From positions 62,001-126,000 of the forward strand of contig NZ_JAGKJK010000011.1 of the NCBI RefSeq assembly GCF_020329435.1: a stretch of DNA of 64,000 nucleotides, given 5' to 3'. Origin of the DNA: Bradyrhizobium hereditatis. Its GTDB lineage: Bacteria; Pseudomonadota; Alphaproteobacteria; Rhizobiales; Xanthobacteraceae. A program made the translations under genes and the position numbers. This document shows, piece by piece, positions 19,462 through 28,179 of this stretch. The notes under the pieces were generated by a model, which saw nothing but the letters and a program-made list of their open reading frames with translations, did not search any database and was not told the origin of the DNA. How positions within the stretch are numbered: position 1 is the stretch's first letter; each line of letters starts with the position of its first letter.

Positions 19462-19837
19462 GATGAAAATCCGCCTGAAATGAGGTGCTTGGTTGCGGGT
19501 AACGTACCGGGCGAATGGCCGCAATACGGACGTGGATAAGGGAAGGTCGGGGCTGGATAGCACCTCAATCCCGTCGAGTCCAAGGCGAGGAAACGCGCTT
19601 TTGGTGCGAAAAGTTGCTTACGGCATGACCCCGGAAAAGTGGGTACCGGTTTCCGAAGAGGTCATGCCCCACTTGACTGCTAGATCGGGGTGTGGGTCAC
19701 CCCGATCTAGCGGTGCATAGCTTCGCGCGGGCGTTGCGCTTGGCTCGCTTGCCACGTAAATTTCGTGCTCTAACCGCTTGCCGAACCGCGGATTTTGCTG
19801 CCGTGCGGCGGGCTTACGCGAAGGCGTGCTGTCTTTC
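19462..19837. other. Divergent intergenic region with dispersed repeat and a 13-bp hairpin
   Basis: Separates tkt (minus) from the DUF4164 gene (plus). It contains GACCCCGGAAAAGTGGGTA followed by CCGGTTTCCGAAGAGGTCAT (about 19626-19665), which resembles a short element I know to be common in Bradyrhizobium genomes. A perfect hairpin follows: CTAGATCGGGGTG at 19680-19692 and CACCCCGATCTAG at 19698-19710. The promoters of both genes must lie here. I see no gene. Confidence 0.6.
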
Positions 19838-20158
19838 ATGAGCGATCGTCAGATCAACGGGACCGGGAATGCCGAGCCGGTCCAAGTCGACATCGACGCT
19901 GCCACGCGGCGCCTGATGCTGGCGCTCGATGCGCTCGAGGCGGCGGCCGAACGGCGACGCGATGCCGACCGCGACGAGAACGAATTGGCGAGCCGTATCC
20001 AGGCGCTCGGCGCCGATCGCTCGCGGCTTGCCGACGAACTCGATGGCTCGCTGGTGAAGACACGGCGGCTGGAGCGCGCCAACCGCGAGATCGCTGAAAG
20101 GCTGGATGCCGCGATCGGCACCATCCGCGCGGTGCTGGAGGCCGGAGAGGACGAATGA
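19838..20158 (+). CDS. DUF4164-type small coiled-coil protein
   Basis: 106 residues, almost entirely helical and rich in Ala, Arg, Glu and Asp with heptad-like spacing (about residues 15-95). Proteins of this kind are encoded directly before zapA in many Rhizobiales and are annotated DUF4164; function is unknown. I chose the ATG at 19838 (MSDRQINGTG) over an ORF start 60 bp earlier. Its stop overlaps the zapA start by 4 bp (ATGA), so translational coupling is likely, which suggests a link to cell division. That is inference. Confidence 0.82.
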   Translation: MSDRQINGTGNAEPVQVDIDAATRRLMLALDALEAAAERRRDADRDENELASRIQALGADRSRLADELDGSLVKTRRLERANREIAERLDAAIGTIRAVLEAGEDE

Positions 20159-20538
20159 GCCACATCAACGTCACTATCAACGGCCGGCAGTACCGCATGG
20201 CCTGCGAGGAAGGGCAGGAGGTGCGGCTCCTCAAGCTCGCCGAGAGCCTGGAATCACGGGTCGGCGAACTGCGGGGCAAGTTCGGCGAGATCGGCGATGC
20301 GCGCCTCACCGTGATGGCCGCACTCACGGTGTGCGACGAACTGGTCGATGCCAACGCGCGCATCCGCGCGCTGGAAAGCGAACTCGAAACGCTGCGCAAC
20401 GTGCGCGTCGCCGCCGCCGACCGCGCCAAGGCGACGCAAGTCGCCGTAGCCAACGCGCTGAACGCCGCCGCCGACCGCATCGAAAAAACCACGCAAATCC
20501 TCAACCGCACCATCGGCAGCGGCGTCGCGATCGGCTGA
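20155..20538 (+). CDS. zapA: Cell division protein ZapA
   Basis: 127 residues. The N-terminus SHINVTINGRQYRMACEEGQEVRLLKLAESLE is the ZapA globular head, followed by a coiled coil to about residue 115. ZapA crosslinks FtsZ filaments at the division ring. It overlaps the DUF4164 gene by 4 bp. The order zapA, 6S RNA, 5-FTHF cyclo-ligase is conserved widely in proteobacteria and supports the call. Confidence 0.92.
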   Translation: MSHINVTINGRQYRMACEEGQEVRLLKLAESLESRVGELRGKFGEIGDARLTVMAALTVCDELVDANARIRALESELETLRNVRVAAADRAKATQVAVANALNAAADRIEKTTQILNRTIGSGVAIG

Positions 20539-20730
20539 AGGGGGCGTTCGTCTCTTATCCTGCCCTTGCGGGGGAGGGTGAAGTTGAGCGCAATCTTAAG
20601 GTGAGTGAAGTGGCTGTTCGAAAGTCGCTTTTGGTAATGCCGAAGGGATAGCCGGCTGGTAACCGCTGGCGGATTCGGCCGGTAACGCTTACATTGCATC
20701 CCGCGAAGCTGCGTCGTGCGTCAGGAGCCA

Positions 20731-20870
20731 TATATCCCCGGGGCCTTATCGATCCTTTAGGGAACTGTCCCTGGCCGGGTCCGTGGATCCGGACATATGG
20801 TGCCCACCTACTTTCGTAGGGAACTCCGGGATCGAGTGCTTCAACGGCGTTCGCGGCCTCGCACTTTGAT
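20731..20870 (+). ncRNA. ssrS: 6S RNA (SsrS) candidate
   Basis: The spacer between zapA and the cyclo-ligase gene holds a strongly structured stretch. A terminal stem can form between GGGGCC (20740-20745) and GGCCTC (20855-20860), and a second between TCGATCC (20749-20755) and GGATCGA (20829-20835). Between them are the pairs AGGGAACTGTCCCT and TCCGTGGATCCGGA. This gives a long rod with internal bulges, the shape of 6S RNA, which sequesters sigma-70 RNA polymerase. The position next to the 5-FTHF cyclo-ligase gene is the classic ssrS location. Exact ends are not determined. Confidence 0.72.
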
Positions 20871-20904
20871 TTGTTGCGTGCGACTTCTCTAACCCGCGCG
20901 CGTC

Positions 20905-21023
20905 CGTCATGCCCCGCGAATGCGAATGCGGGGCATCCAGTACGCCGCGGCGTCTCGGTTGAATCACTGAAGTCTCTGGAAATACTGGATCACCCGGTGC
21001 GCAATTGCGCACAAGGCGGTGTG
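20905..21023. repeat. REP-like doublet, family B copy 2
   Basis: Between the 6S RNA candidate and the cyclo-ligase gene. It contains CGTCATGCCCCGCG...GCGGGGCATCCAGTACGCCGC and, further on, AATACTGGATCACCCGGTGCGCAATTGCGCAC, so it has the same CCAGTA/TACTGG inverted blocks as the copy at 9876-9982. It would be transcribed in the leader of the cyclo-ligase mRNA. Confidence 0.7.
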
Positions 21024-21620
21024 ATGACGGCGGAAAGATACTGCATGACCGCAACCCTGTCGAAAGCCGACCTTCGCGCCACAGCGCTGTCCAAGCGCGA
21101 TGCCTTGAGCGACGAGCAGCGCACCGCCGCTGCAGAAGCGATGGCAAAGCGCGGTCTGCCATTCGAGATCGCGCCGGGCATGGTCGTGTCAGGCTATTCG
21201 CCGATCCGCAGCGAGATCGACCCAGTGCCCCTGATGCGCAAGCTGGCCGGGCAAGGCGCAAAGCTCGCGCTGCCTGCCGTGCTGTCGCGCGGAAAATCGC
21301 TCGCCTTTCGCGCGTGGTCGCCCGATGACCGGTTGATGCTGGGGCCGCTCGGCATCCCCGAGCCGTCGCCGGCAGCGGAAGAACTCATTCCCGACATCAT
21401 GCTGGTGCCGCTGGCGGCGTTCGACCGTGAGGGTCACCGCATCGGCTATGGTGCCGGCCATTACGACTTCACGCTCGCCCATTTGCGCAAGGCGAAGGCC
21501 ATCACGGCGATCGGCACGGCGTTTTCCGTGCAGGAAATAAGAACCGTTCCAGCGCTGCCGCACGACGTGGCGCTGGATTATGTGCTAACGGAAAAGAAAG
21601 TGTTCGATTTCCGGAGCTGA
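21024..21620 (+). CDS. ygfA: 5-formyltetrahydrofolate cyclo-ligase
   Basis: 198 residues from the ATG at 21024; an ATG at 21045 (MTATLSKADLR) is equally possible. The enzyme converts 5-formyl-THF to 5,10-methenyl-THF with ATP. The C-terminal signature DIMLVPLAAFDREGHRIGYGAGHYD is intact, with an N-terminal KADLRATALSKRDAL helix typical of the family. The frame stays open upstream through the family B repeat, but that part is not conserved. It lies downstream of the 6S RNA candidate and 3 bp before the metallophosphoesterase gene. Confidence 0.9.
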   Translation: MTAERYCMTATLSKADLRATALSKRDALSDEQRTAAAEAMAKRGLPFEIAPGMVVSGYSPIRSEIDPVPLMRKLAGQGAKLALPAVLSRGKSLAFRAWSPDDRLMLGPLGIPEPSPAAEELIPDIMLVPLAAFDREGHRIGYGAGHYDFTLAHLRKAKAITAIGTAFSVQEIRTVPALPHDVALDYVLTEKKVFDFRS

Positions 21621-21623
21621 ACT

Positions 21624-22445
21624 TTGCGTATTCTATTCGTGGGTGACGTGGTCGGCCGGGCGGGCCGCACCGCGGTCGCGGAACATCTGCCCGGCATGGT
21701 CAGGGACTGGGCGCTCGATCTCGTGATCGTCAATGGCGAGAATTCCGCCGGCGGTTTCGGTATCACCGAGGCGGTCTATCAGGAGCTGCTCGACGCCGGT
21801 GCGGACGCCATCACGCTCGGCAATCACGCTTGGGATCAGCGCGAGGCGCTGGTGTTCATTGAACGCGCGCCGAAGCTGGTTCGGCCTGCGAACTTTCCGA
21901 AGGGCACGCCAGGCCGCGGCGCGGCACTGGTCGATACCAAGAACGGCAAGCGCGCATTGATCGTCAACGCGATCGGCCGCGTCTTCATGACACCATTCGA
22001 CGATCCCTTTGCGGTGCTCAATCAGGAGCTCGAGGCCTGCCCGCTGCGGCAGGCCGCGGATGCGGTCGTGATCGACTTTCACGCTGAGGCGACGAGCGAG
22101 AAACAGGCGATCGGCTATTTCTGCGACGGCCGCGCCAGCCTCGTCGTCGGCACCCATACCCATGTGCCGACCGCCGATCATCAGATTCTTTCCGGCGGCA
22201 CCGCGTACATGACCGATGCTGGCATGACGGGCGACTATGACTCCGTGATCGGCATGCAGAAGGAAGAGCCGTTGCGGCGTTTCACGACCGGCATTCCTTC
22301 GGCCCGCTTCGAACCCGCGACAGGCGTTGCCACACTCAGCGGTGTTGCAGTCGAGACCGATGATGCCACCGGCCTCGCGCTGCGGGTTGCGCCGGTGCGG
22401 GCCGGCGGCAGGCTTGAGCCGGTCGTTCCGGCGTTTTGGGTCTGA
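21624..22445 (+). CDS. YmdB-type metallophosphoesterase (TIGR00282 family)
   Basis: 273 residues starting at TTG only 3 bp after the cyclo-ligase stop, so translationally linked. The metallophosphoesterase motifs are present: ILFVGDVVGRAGR at the N-terminus, NGENSAGGFG, LGNHAWDQ, and GTHTHVPTADH (about 173-183) with metal-ligand histidines, and the family-specific YMTDAGMTGDYDSVIGM. Family members act on cyclic nucleotides or related phosphodiesters. Full length for the family. Confidence 0.9.
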   Translation: MRILFVGDVVGRAGRTAVAEHLPGMVRDWALDLVIVNGENSAGGFGITEAVYQELLDAGADAITLGNHAWDQREALVFIERAPKLVRPANFPKGTPGRGAALVDTKNGKRALIVNAIGRVFMTPFDDPFAVLNQELEACPLRQAADAVVIDFHAEATSEKQAIGYFCDGRASLVVGTHTHVPTADHQILSGGTAYMTDAGMTGDYDSVIGMQKEEPLRRFTTGIPSARFEPATGVATLSGVAVETDDATGLALRVAPVRAGGRLEPVVPAFWV

Positions 22446-22504
22446 CAAACGCTCGGCAGGCGCCCGGCGGTACGACGTCGGCCGACATGGATGCGCCGAC
22501 AGCC

Positions 22505-24712
22505 TCAATTGAACTGAATCACCTTGTCGAGCGTGATCGGCAGATCGCGCACGCGCTTTCCGGTGGCGTGATAGACCGCATTGGCGATCGCTGCCGCCAC
22601 GCCGACAATGCCGATTTCGCCGAGCCCCTTGATGCCGAGCGGGTTGACGATCGCGTCCGGCTCGTCGACGAAGATGACCTTGATGTCGTGAATGTCGGCA
22701 TTCACGGGCACATGGTATTCGGCGATATTGGCGTTCATGACGCGCCCGAAGCGGTGGTCGTACAGCGTTTCCTCGTGCAGCGCCATGCCGATGCCCCAGA
22801 CCACGCCGCCCATCACCTGGCTGTGGGCGGTTTTCGGGTTGAGAATGCGGCCGGCGGCGACGGCCTTCACCACGCGGGTGACGCGGATCACTCCCAGCTC
22901 TTCGTCAACCTTGACCTCGGCGAAGATCGCCGAGTGCACATTGCGCGCGTGAGATTTGTCTTCCGCCACGTTGTTGGTTTCCTCGCGCGTGATGCGCTCG
23001 GCCTTGCCGGATAGCATCGCGCTCGCGATCGGCATCGCGCAGCTCGCATCCCGCTTGCTGACGATCTTGCCGTCCACGAGCCCGACGTCGTCTACGCCGA
23101 CGCCCGCGAACGGTGAATCCTTTGCTTGCTTCGCAAGCTCAAGCAGGTCGCCGCGAACCGCGCGGGCGGTATTCGCGATGGCGTTGCACACGGATGATGC
23201 AATCCACGAGCCGCCTTCCAACGGGCACTGCGGCAAGGTCGAATCGCCGAGCTTGACGCTGATATTGTCGATGGGAAGGCCGAGCATGTCGGCTGCGACC
23301 TGCGCCATGATCGTGTAGGTCCCGGTGCCGATATCGGAAGCTGCGGTTGCGACTTCCGCGTGCCCGTTGGCCGTCAGCACGATGCGGACCGTGGCCGGCA
23401 TCTGTAGCGCTTCCCATACGCCCGAAGCCATGCCCCAGCCGACCAGCTCGCTGCCATCCCGCATCGAGCGCGGCTCAGGGTTGCGCTTTTCCCAGCCGAA
23501 TTCCGCGGCGCCCTGCCGATAGCATTCGCGCAATTGCTTGCTGGTATAGGGAAGGTCCTCGCCCTGATGGCGGTCGGAGTAGCATTGCAGGCGCAGCTGC
23601 ACCGGATCGGTCTTGAGCGCGATGGCGAGTTCATCCATCGCGCATTCCAGCGCATAGACTCCGGTTGCGGCCCCCGGCGCGCGCATGTCGCAGGACGTCG
23701 GCAGATCGAGCTTGACGAGCTTGTGCGAGAATTTCGCGTTGGGGCTCTTGTAGAGCAGATTGCCCCAGCCGGTATCGTTGCGCGCGAACTCCTCGAACTG
23801 CGAGGTCACGGCGATCGCTTCATGTTGCATGGATTCGAGCGTGCCGCCCTCGTTCGCGCCGAGCGCAAGCCGTTCGATGCTCGCGGGCCGGTAGCCGAGC
23901 GCATACATCTGCGCCCTTGTCAGCATGACGCGAACCGGGCGTTTCAGCGCACACGCGCCCAGCACCGCCAGCATGACCTGGTATTGCGGGCGCAGGCCCG
24001 CCCCGAAGCCGCCGCCCATATAGGGCGACATCACACGCACCTCGTCCGGCTTCATCTTGAACACGCCGCAAAGATATTTTTGCACGTTCTGCACGCCCTG
24101 CGTCTTGTCGTAGACGGTGAGCCGGCCGTCTTCCCAGATCGCGGTCGAAGCAAACAATTCCATCGGATTGTGGTGCTCGGTCGGAATGGAGTATTCGGCC
24201 GCGTGGCGGACCGGGGCGGACGCAAATGCCTGTTCGGCATCGCCGCGCGGCTTCTCCGGCGCGTCCACGGTGAACGCCCTGCTGCGCTCTGCCTGCAGGT
24301 CGGTGACGTGCGGCTCCTTCTCATATTCGATCTTGACCTGCGACGCTGCGACACGCGCGGTCTCCCAATCTTCCGCCAGCACCAGTGCGACCGGCTGGCC
24401 GGTGAAAAGGATCCTGTCGTCGTAGAGCGGGCGGTAGGGCGAGCCGTTCTCCGGCGCGACTTCGTCCTTGTAAGCAGCGTCCTTGTCGGGCATCTGCGGC
24501 CGATTCTGGTGAGTGAGCACGTCGATCACGCCGGCCATGCCCAACGCGCCGCTGGTGTCAATACGCGCGATCCGCCCCTTTGGGATTGTCGAGTCGACGA
24601 CATAGCCGTGGACGAGGCCGGGGACGTTGAACTCGCCGGCATATTTGGCTTCGCCGGTGACCTTGGCCCGGCCATCGACACGGGATGTCGCTGTTCCGAT
24701 ATAGCTTGCCAT
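22505..24712 (-). CDS. paoC: Molybdopterin-binding subunit of a PaoC/YagR-type molybdenum hydroxylase
   Basis: 735 residues, the length of the E. coli PaoC type. It begins YIGTATSRVDGRAKVTGEAKYAGEF and has the molybdenum-cofactor contact segments MSPYMGGGFGAG and AASDIGTGTYTI; near the C-terminus GIKGLGEIGIVG supplies the presumed catalytic Glu. It oxidises aldehydes or N-heterocycles at a Mo centre. The frame is open 72 codons further upstream but the ATG at 24712 fits homologues. Last gene of a three-gene operon with the FAD and 2Fe-2S subunits. Substrate is inferred only from family resemblance. Confidence 0.85.
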   Translation of the reverse strand: MASYIGTATSRVDGRAKVTGEAKYAGEFNVPGLVHGYVVDSTIPKGRIARIDTSGALGMAGVIDVLTHQNRPQMPDKDAAYKDEVAPENGSPYRPLYDDRILFTGQPVALVLAEDWETARVAASQVKIEYEKEPHVTDLQAERSRAFTVDAPEKPRGDAEQAFASAPVRHAAEYSIPTEHHNPMELFASTAIWEDGRLTVYDKTQGVQNVQKYLCGVFKMKPDEVRVMSPYMGGGFGAGLRPQYQVMLAVLGACALKRPVRVMLTRAQMYALGYRPASIERLALGANEGGTLESMQHEAIAVTSQFEEFARNDTGWGNLLYKSPNAKFSHKLVKLDLPTSCDMRAPGAATGVYALECAMDELAIALKTDPVQLRLQCYSDRHQGEDLPYTSKQLRECYRQGAAEFGWEKRNPEPRSMRDGSELVGWGMASGVWEALQMPATVRIVLTANGHAEVATAASDIGTGTYTIMAQVAADMLGLPIDNISVKLGDSTLPQCPLEGGSWIASSVCNAIANTARAVRGDLLELAKQAKDSPFAGVGVDDVGLVDGKIVSKRDASCAMPIASAMLSGKAERITREETNNVAEDKSHARNVHSAIFAEVKVDEELGVIRVTRVVKAVAAGRILNPKTAHSQVMGGVVWGIGMALHEETLYDHRFGRVMNANIAEYHVPVNADIHDIKVIFVDEPDAIVNPLGIKGLGEIGIVGVAAAIANAVYHATGKRVRDLPITLDKVIQFN

Positions 24713-24717
24713 GGTGG

Positions 24718-25734
24718 TCACCGTATTTTCTTGTCGGAGATCGACTGCGGCGTGCCCCGCGCAGCCTGACTCAGCGTCCGGATGATGGCGCGCCGCGCCA
24801 GGCCGATCTTGAAATCGTTGTGTCCGTAGCCTTTGGCGCCGTGCAGCAGCCAATCCGCGGCTTTTGTAAATGCAGCCCTGTCGGCTCGCTGTCCGAGCAG
24901 CGCCGCTTCGGCGGCCGAACTGCGCCATGGTTTGTGCGCCACGCCCCCGAGCGCCAGGCGCGCCTCCTTGATCGTATCGCCCTCGAGTTCAAGCGCCGCC
25001 GCCACTGAAACCAGGGCGAACGCATACGACAGCCGATCGCGGATCTTCAGGTAGGAATAGTTTGCGCTAAAACCTTTCGGGGGAAGCTCGATGGCCGTGA
25101 TGATCTCGTCGGGCTCGAGATTGGTGTCGCGCTGCGGCGTGTTGCCGGGCAGCCGATGGAAATCCGCAAATGCAATATTGCGCGCCCCCGCGGGGCCGAC
25201 GACATGCACGATCGCTTCGAGCACTGCGAGCGCCACACACATGTCGGAAGGATGGGTCGCGATGCAGGAGTCGCTTGTTCCGAGGATCGCATTGATGCGG
25301 TTGATGCCGTCGATCGCCGAACAGCCGCTGCCCGGCTCGCGCTTGTTGCAGGGCGTTGCTACATCGTAGAAATAGAAGCAGCGCGTCCGCTGCACGAGAT
25401 TGCCGCCGGTCGAGGCCATGTTGCGCAACTGCTGCGAGGCGCCTGCCAGTATCGACCGTGACAGCAGCGGATAGCGCTGTTCGATCACGGGATGGTAGGC
25501 AAGGTCCGTGTTCGGGACCAGTGCCCCGATCAGAACGCCACCGGTCGCTGTCTCCTCCACATTCCTGAGCGGCAGGCGCGAGATGTCGATCAGCCGCGTG
25601 GGCGCCGCGACATCGTATTTGATCAGGTCGATCAGATTGGTGCCGCCGGCAATGAACTTCGCGGAAGGATCGGTGGCGATCTGCTTGATGGCATCGGCGA
25701 CGTCGTTGGCGCGTGTATATTGAAATGGGATCAT
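24718..25734 (-). CDS. paoB: FAD-binding subunit of the molybdenum hydroxylase (PaoB/YagS-like)
   Basis: 338 residues. The FAD pyrophosphate loop AKFIAGGTNLIDLIKYDV (about 27-44) and the ASTGGNLVQRTRC segment define the subunit. The stretch around residues 120-165 has four cysteines (TRCFYFYD, TPCNKREPGSGC, GTSDSCIA), matching the extra 4Fe-4S-binding insertion of the PaoB type rather than plain xanthine dehydrogenase. It starts at ATG 25734, overlapping the 2Fe-2S gene by 4 bp, and ends 5 bp before the Mo-subunit start. Confidence 0.86.
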   Translation of the reverse strand: MIPFQYTRANDVADAIKQIATDPSAKFIAGGTNLIDLIKYDVAAPTRLIDISRLPLRNVEETATGGVLIGALVPNTDLAYHPVIEQRYPLLSRSILAGASQQLRNMASTGGNLVQRTRCFYFYDVATPCNKREPGSGCSAIDGINRINAILGTSDSCIATHPSDMCVALAVLEAIVHVVGPAGARNIAFADFHRLPGNTPQRDTNLEPDEIITAIELPPKGFSANYSYLKIRDRLSYAFALVSVAAALELEGDTIKEARLALGGVAHKPWRSSAAEAALLGQRADRAAFTKAADWLLHGAKGYGHNDFKIGLARRAIIRTLSQAARGTPQSISDKKIR

Positions 25735-26246
25735 GATCGCTCCATCGCCTGCTGGATTGCCGCCACGATGTTCGGATAGGCGCCGCAGCGGCAGATATTG
25801 CCGCTCATCAGTTCGCGAATTTCGGCAGCCGTCTTGGCCCTGCCTTCCGCGATCAGCCCGGCCGCCGAGCAGATCTGTCCCGACGTGCAATAGCCGCATT
25901 GAAACGCGTCGTGATCGATGAAGGCCTGCTGCAGCGGATGCAACTCGCCATCACGGGCAAGGCCCTCAATGGTGGTGATTTCGGCGCCTTCCTGCATCAC
26001 CGCCAGCGTCAGGCAGGAATTGATCCGCCGTCCCTCAACGAGGACGGTACACGCGCCGCACTGGCCGTGATCGCAGCCTTTCTTCGTACCCGTTAGATCA
26101 AGATGGTCACGTAGCGCGTCGAGGAGCGTTGTCCACGGTGCGACCAGAAGTCTGACCGGCTTGCGGTTGACGCTCAGAGTTACCGAAATTTTCTCGGGCA
26201 TTGTGGCGACGCGCCCTGTGGGCGCTGCTGTCCCAGAATGCGTCAT
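25731..26246 (-). CDS. paoA: 2Fe-2S subunit of the molybdenum hydroxylase (PaoA/YagT-like)
   Basis: 171 residues. Two 2Fe-2S clusters are evident: a plant-ferredoxin type CDHGQCGAC plus a later Cys (about 58-80), and a helical CGYC...CRCG cluster (about 117-155). It carries electrons from the Mo site to FAD. The start at 26246 has GGAGAAGAAG directly upstream; an internal ATG at 26201 lacks one. Unlike E. coli PaoA there is no Tat signal at the N-terminus, so the complex is predicted to be cytoplasmic. First gene of the operon. Confidence 0.88.
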   Translation of the reverse strand: MTHSGTAAPTGRVATMPEKISVTLSVNRKPVRLLVAPWTTLLDALRDHLDLTGTKKGCDHGQCGACTVLVEGRRINSCLTLAVMQEGAEITTIEGLARDGELHPLQQAFIDHDAFQCGYCTSGQICSAAGLIAEGRAKTAAEIRELMSGNICRCGAYPNIVAAIQQAMERS

Positions 26247-26648
26247 TCTTCTTCTCCGCCTGGTTTACCCGCCTGGAGATGTCACATCCGCACGTCAGTA
26301 CGATGACTTTCAACGCCCCGTTGTCGTGCGCAAAGAGGCTGGATTGCTCAAGCCTGGATTTCCGAGCTTGTCTACAACCAGCTAAGGCGACGAAGGTTCA
26401 AGGAGAGGGAGCGATATGCCGATCCCGGAGCTTGGCTGCATCACCAACAATCGTGCCATTACGAAAAACATCGGACCGGCCTTACACAAGGACCGTTGCG
26501 GTGCGCATCTTCCAGGTAGCCTGCGACGAACCGCCCGAAGCGACGCGCGCAATTAGATGAAATGTGTGATCACAGCTTGTAGGCCATGCCAGACCGCGGG
26601 CCCTTGACGCTGGCAGGCACGTCGAACCTGAGCCACGGCAACCGAGGG
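26247..26648. other. 402-bp spacer upstream of the molybdenum hydroxylase operon
   Basis: It must contain the promoter of the pao-like operon. A 46-codon plus-strand reading frame at 26416-26556 has a good AGGAGAGGG upstream but no recognisable protein, so I do not call it a gene. No clear inverted repeat or riboswitch was seen. Confidence 0.5.
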
Positions 26649-28072
26649 TCAGTTCTGCCGAAAACCCATCCGGAATGCGCCCCAGTGGCGGCCGCGGATA
26701 AAGATCGGTGACGACAGGTCCTTCATCAGCACGAAATTACCGCCGCCCATGTCGCGCCGGTAGGTCTGCAGCAAAAACGGCTTTGTGTTCGCCGCCACCT
26801 TCTTCACCGCGCGGTCGTTGAACAAGCGGCGGTTGCGGCAGTTGGCGTTGTTCCAGACGGGATCAGGGCCCTGCGGTAGGCGGTAGTTCGGATTATGGGT
26901 CGGCAGATAACCGCCCTTGGCCCAGGCGACGCAGAACACGATCCGCGGATCGGATTTCTGGATGGGATCCTGGATCGAAGGTAGAATGCGGTCCGTGAAG
27001 GCGACATAGTCGGTCAGATATTGCTTCGGGTCGGTACCTGCGATTTCCCGATACTTCTCGTCCATGAGCTGGTTGAGGGTGATCTCGCCGCGGTCGATCG
27101 CGGCCTCGAACTCGGCCGCGATGCGCTTTGCGGTGTCGATAACGACGCAGATCAGCGGTGCGTCCGAGGTCTCGACGCCGCTGTCGGCGATCAACGCGAT
27201 CAGGTCTTCGGAGGTATCGAGCAGCTTTGCCACCCTGTCATCCGCGTGCTTGAGATCGCGCGAGGAGAGGTCGACGCCCTTGGCGAGCTCGCTGAGCTCG
27301 GTGATAACAGTGTCGCAATGGCCGAGATTGGAGGTCGCTGCCCTGGCGACGCCGTCGATCTCCTGGCCAACGGATGCGATGCCCTGATGCACGCGCGCGA
27401 TGATGCCGCTGATCTGCTGTGCGCCCTCGCCGGCGCTCTTGGCGCGGAGCGAGGCGTCTCCGCTTTCGCCGATCAGGCTGCCGATCTGGCCGTCGAGATC
27501 GCGCATGGTATCGGAAATTTGCTGTGTGGCCTGGCGAGTCCCTTCCGCCAGGCTCTTCACTTCGCTCGCGACCACAGCAAAGCCGCGGCCGGCGGTTCCG
27601 GCGCGCGCCGCCTCGATCGTGGCATTGAGCGCCAAGAGGTTAGTCTGCTTCGCATCGCCTCGATCGAGCCGGAAACCTTTGCAACCTGCGACAGGGCCGA
27701 GCCGACGGCGATGAGCCAGGCCTCGATGCGGCCGACCGCTTCGACGAGTTCGGCGATGTGCTTGACCGCCGTATCCACCGCGCTACGCGACTGAACGATC
27801 TCTACGACGGCAGCGGACGTGGTCGATTGCACCGCCTGCGATGCGTTCGCGATGTCACGGTTGGCCGAGACCATGGTCTCGGCCGTCTTCTGTAAGTGGT
27901 GAAATCGCTCCGACTGGTTCGCGACGCGGCTTGCGACCTCCTGGACGCTGCCGGCGATATCCGCAAGTTCCACGCCGAGCCCGCCGATGCGATTGGCAAG
28001 CTGGTCGATAAGTCGTTCGGCCAGTGTCTGGTTGGATTGAGTGTCCAGGACTGCACGCTGCACAACCGACAT
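26649..28072 (-). pseudogene. Soluble methyl-accepting chemotaxis protein with a one-base frameshift
   Basis: Two overlapping frames together encode one cytoplasmic chemoreceptor. The 5' part (ATG 28072, GGAGAAA upstream) runs through coiled coil to VSGSIEAM; the downstream frame resumes at the hairpin QTNLLALNATIEAARAG...FAVVASEVKSLAEGTR. Reading GAGGCGAT-GCGAAGCAGACT shows that one base is missing near 27653, where IEAIAKQTNLL is expected. There is no transmembrane helix. After the signalling domain comes a C-terminal domain (about 130 residues, ending GRHWGAFRMGFRQ) shared with the next gene. It is either a recent pseudogene or a sequencing error. Confidence 0.8.
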
Positions 28073-28179
28073 ATCAGAGCTTTCTCCAGTCAGAGCCGAT
28101 AGTCGGCTCACCGCGGCGATCGCATTCCAATTTCAAGTTAGAGCGCGATTCGCGCCGCCGTCTTGTGCCTGAGAGCGCA

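Noticed and set aside
17827..19539. 570-codon ORF opposite to transketolase
   Set aside because: Antisense shadow of tkt; low-complexity translation.
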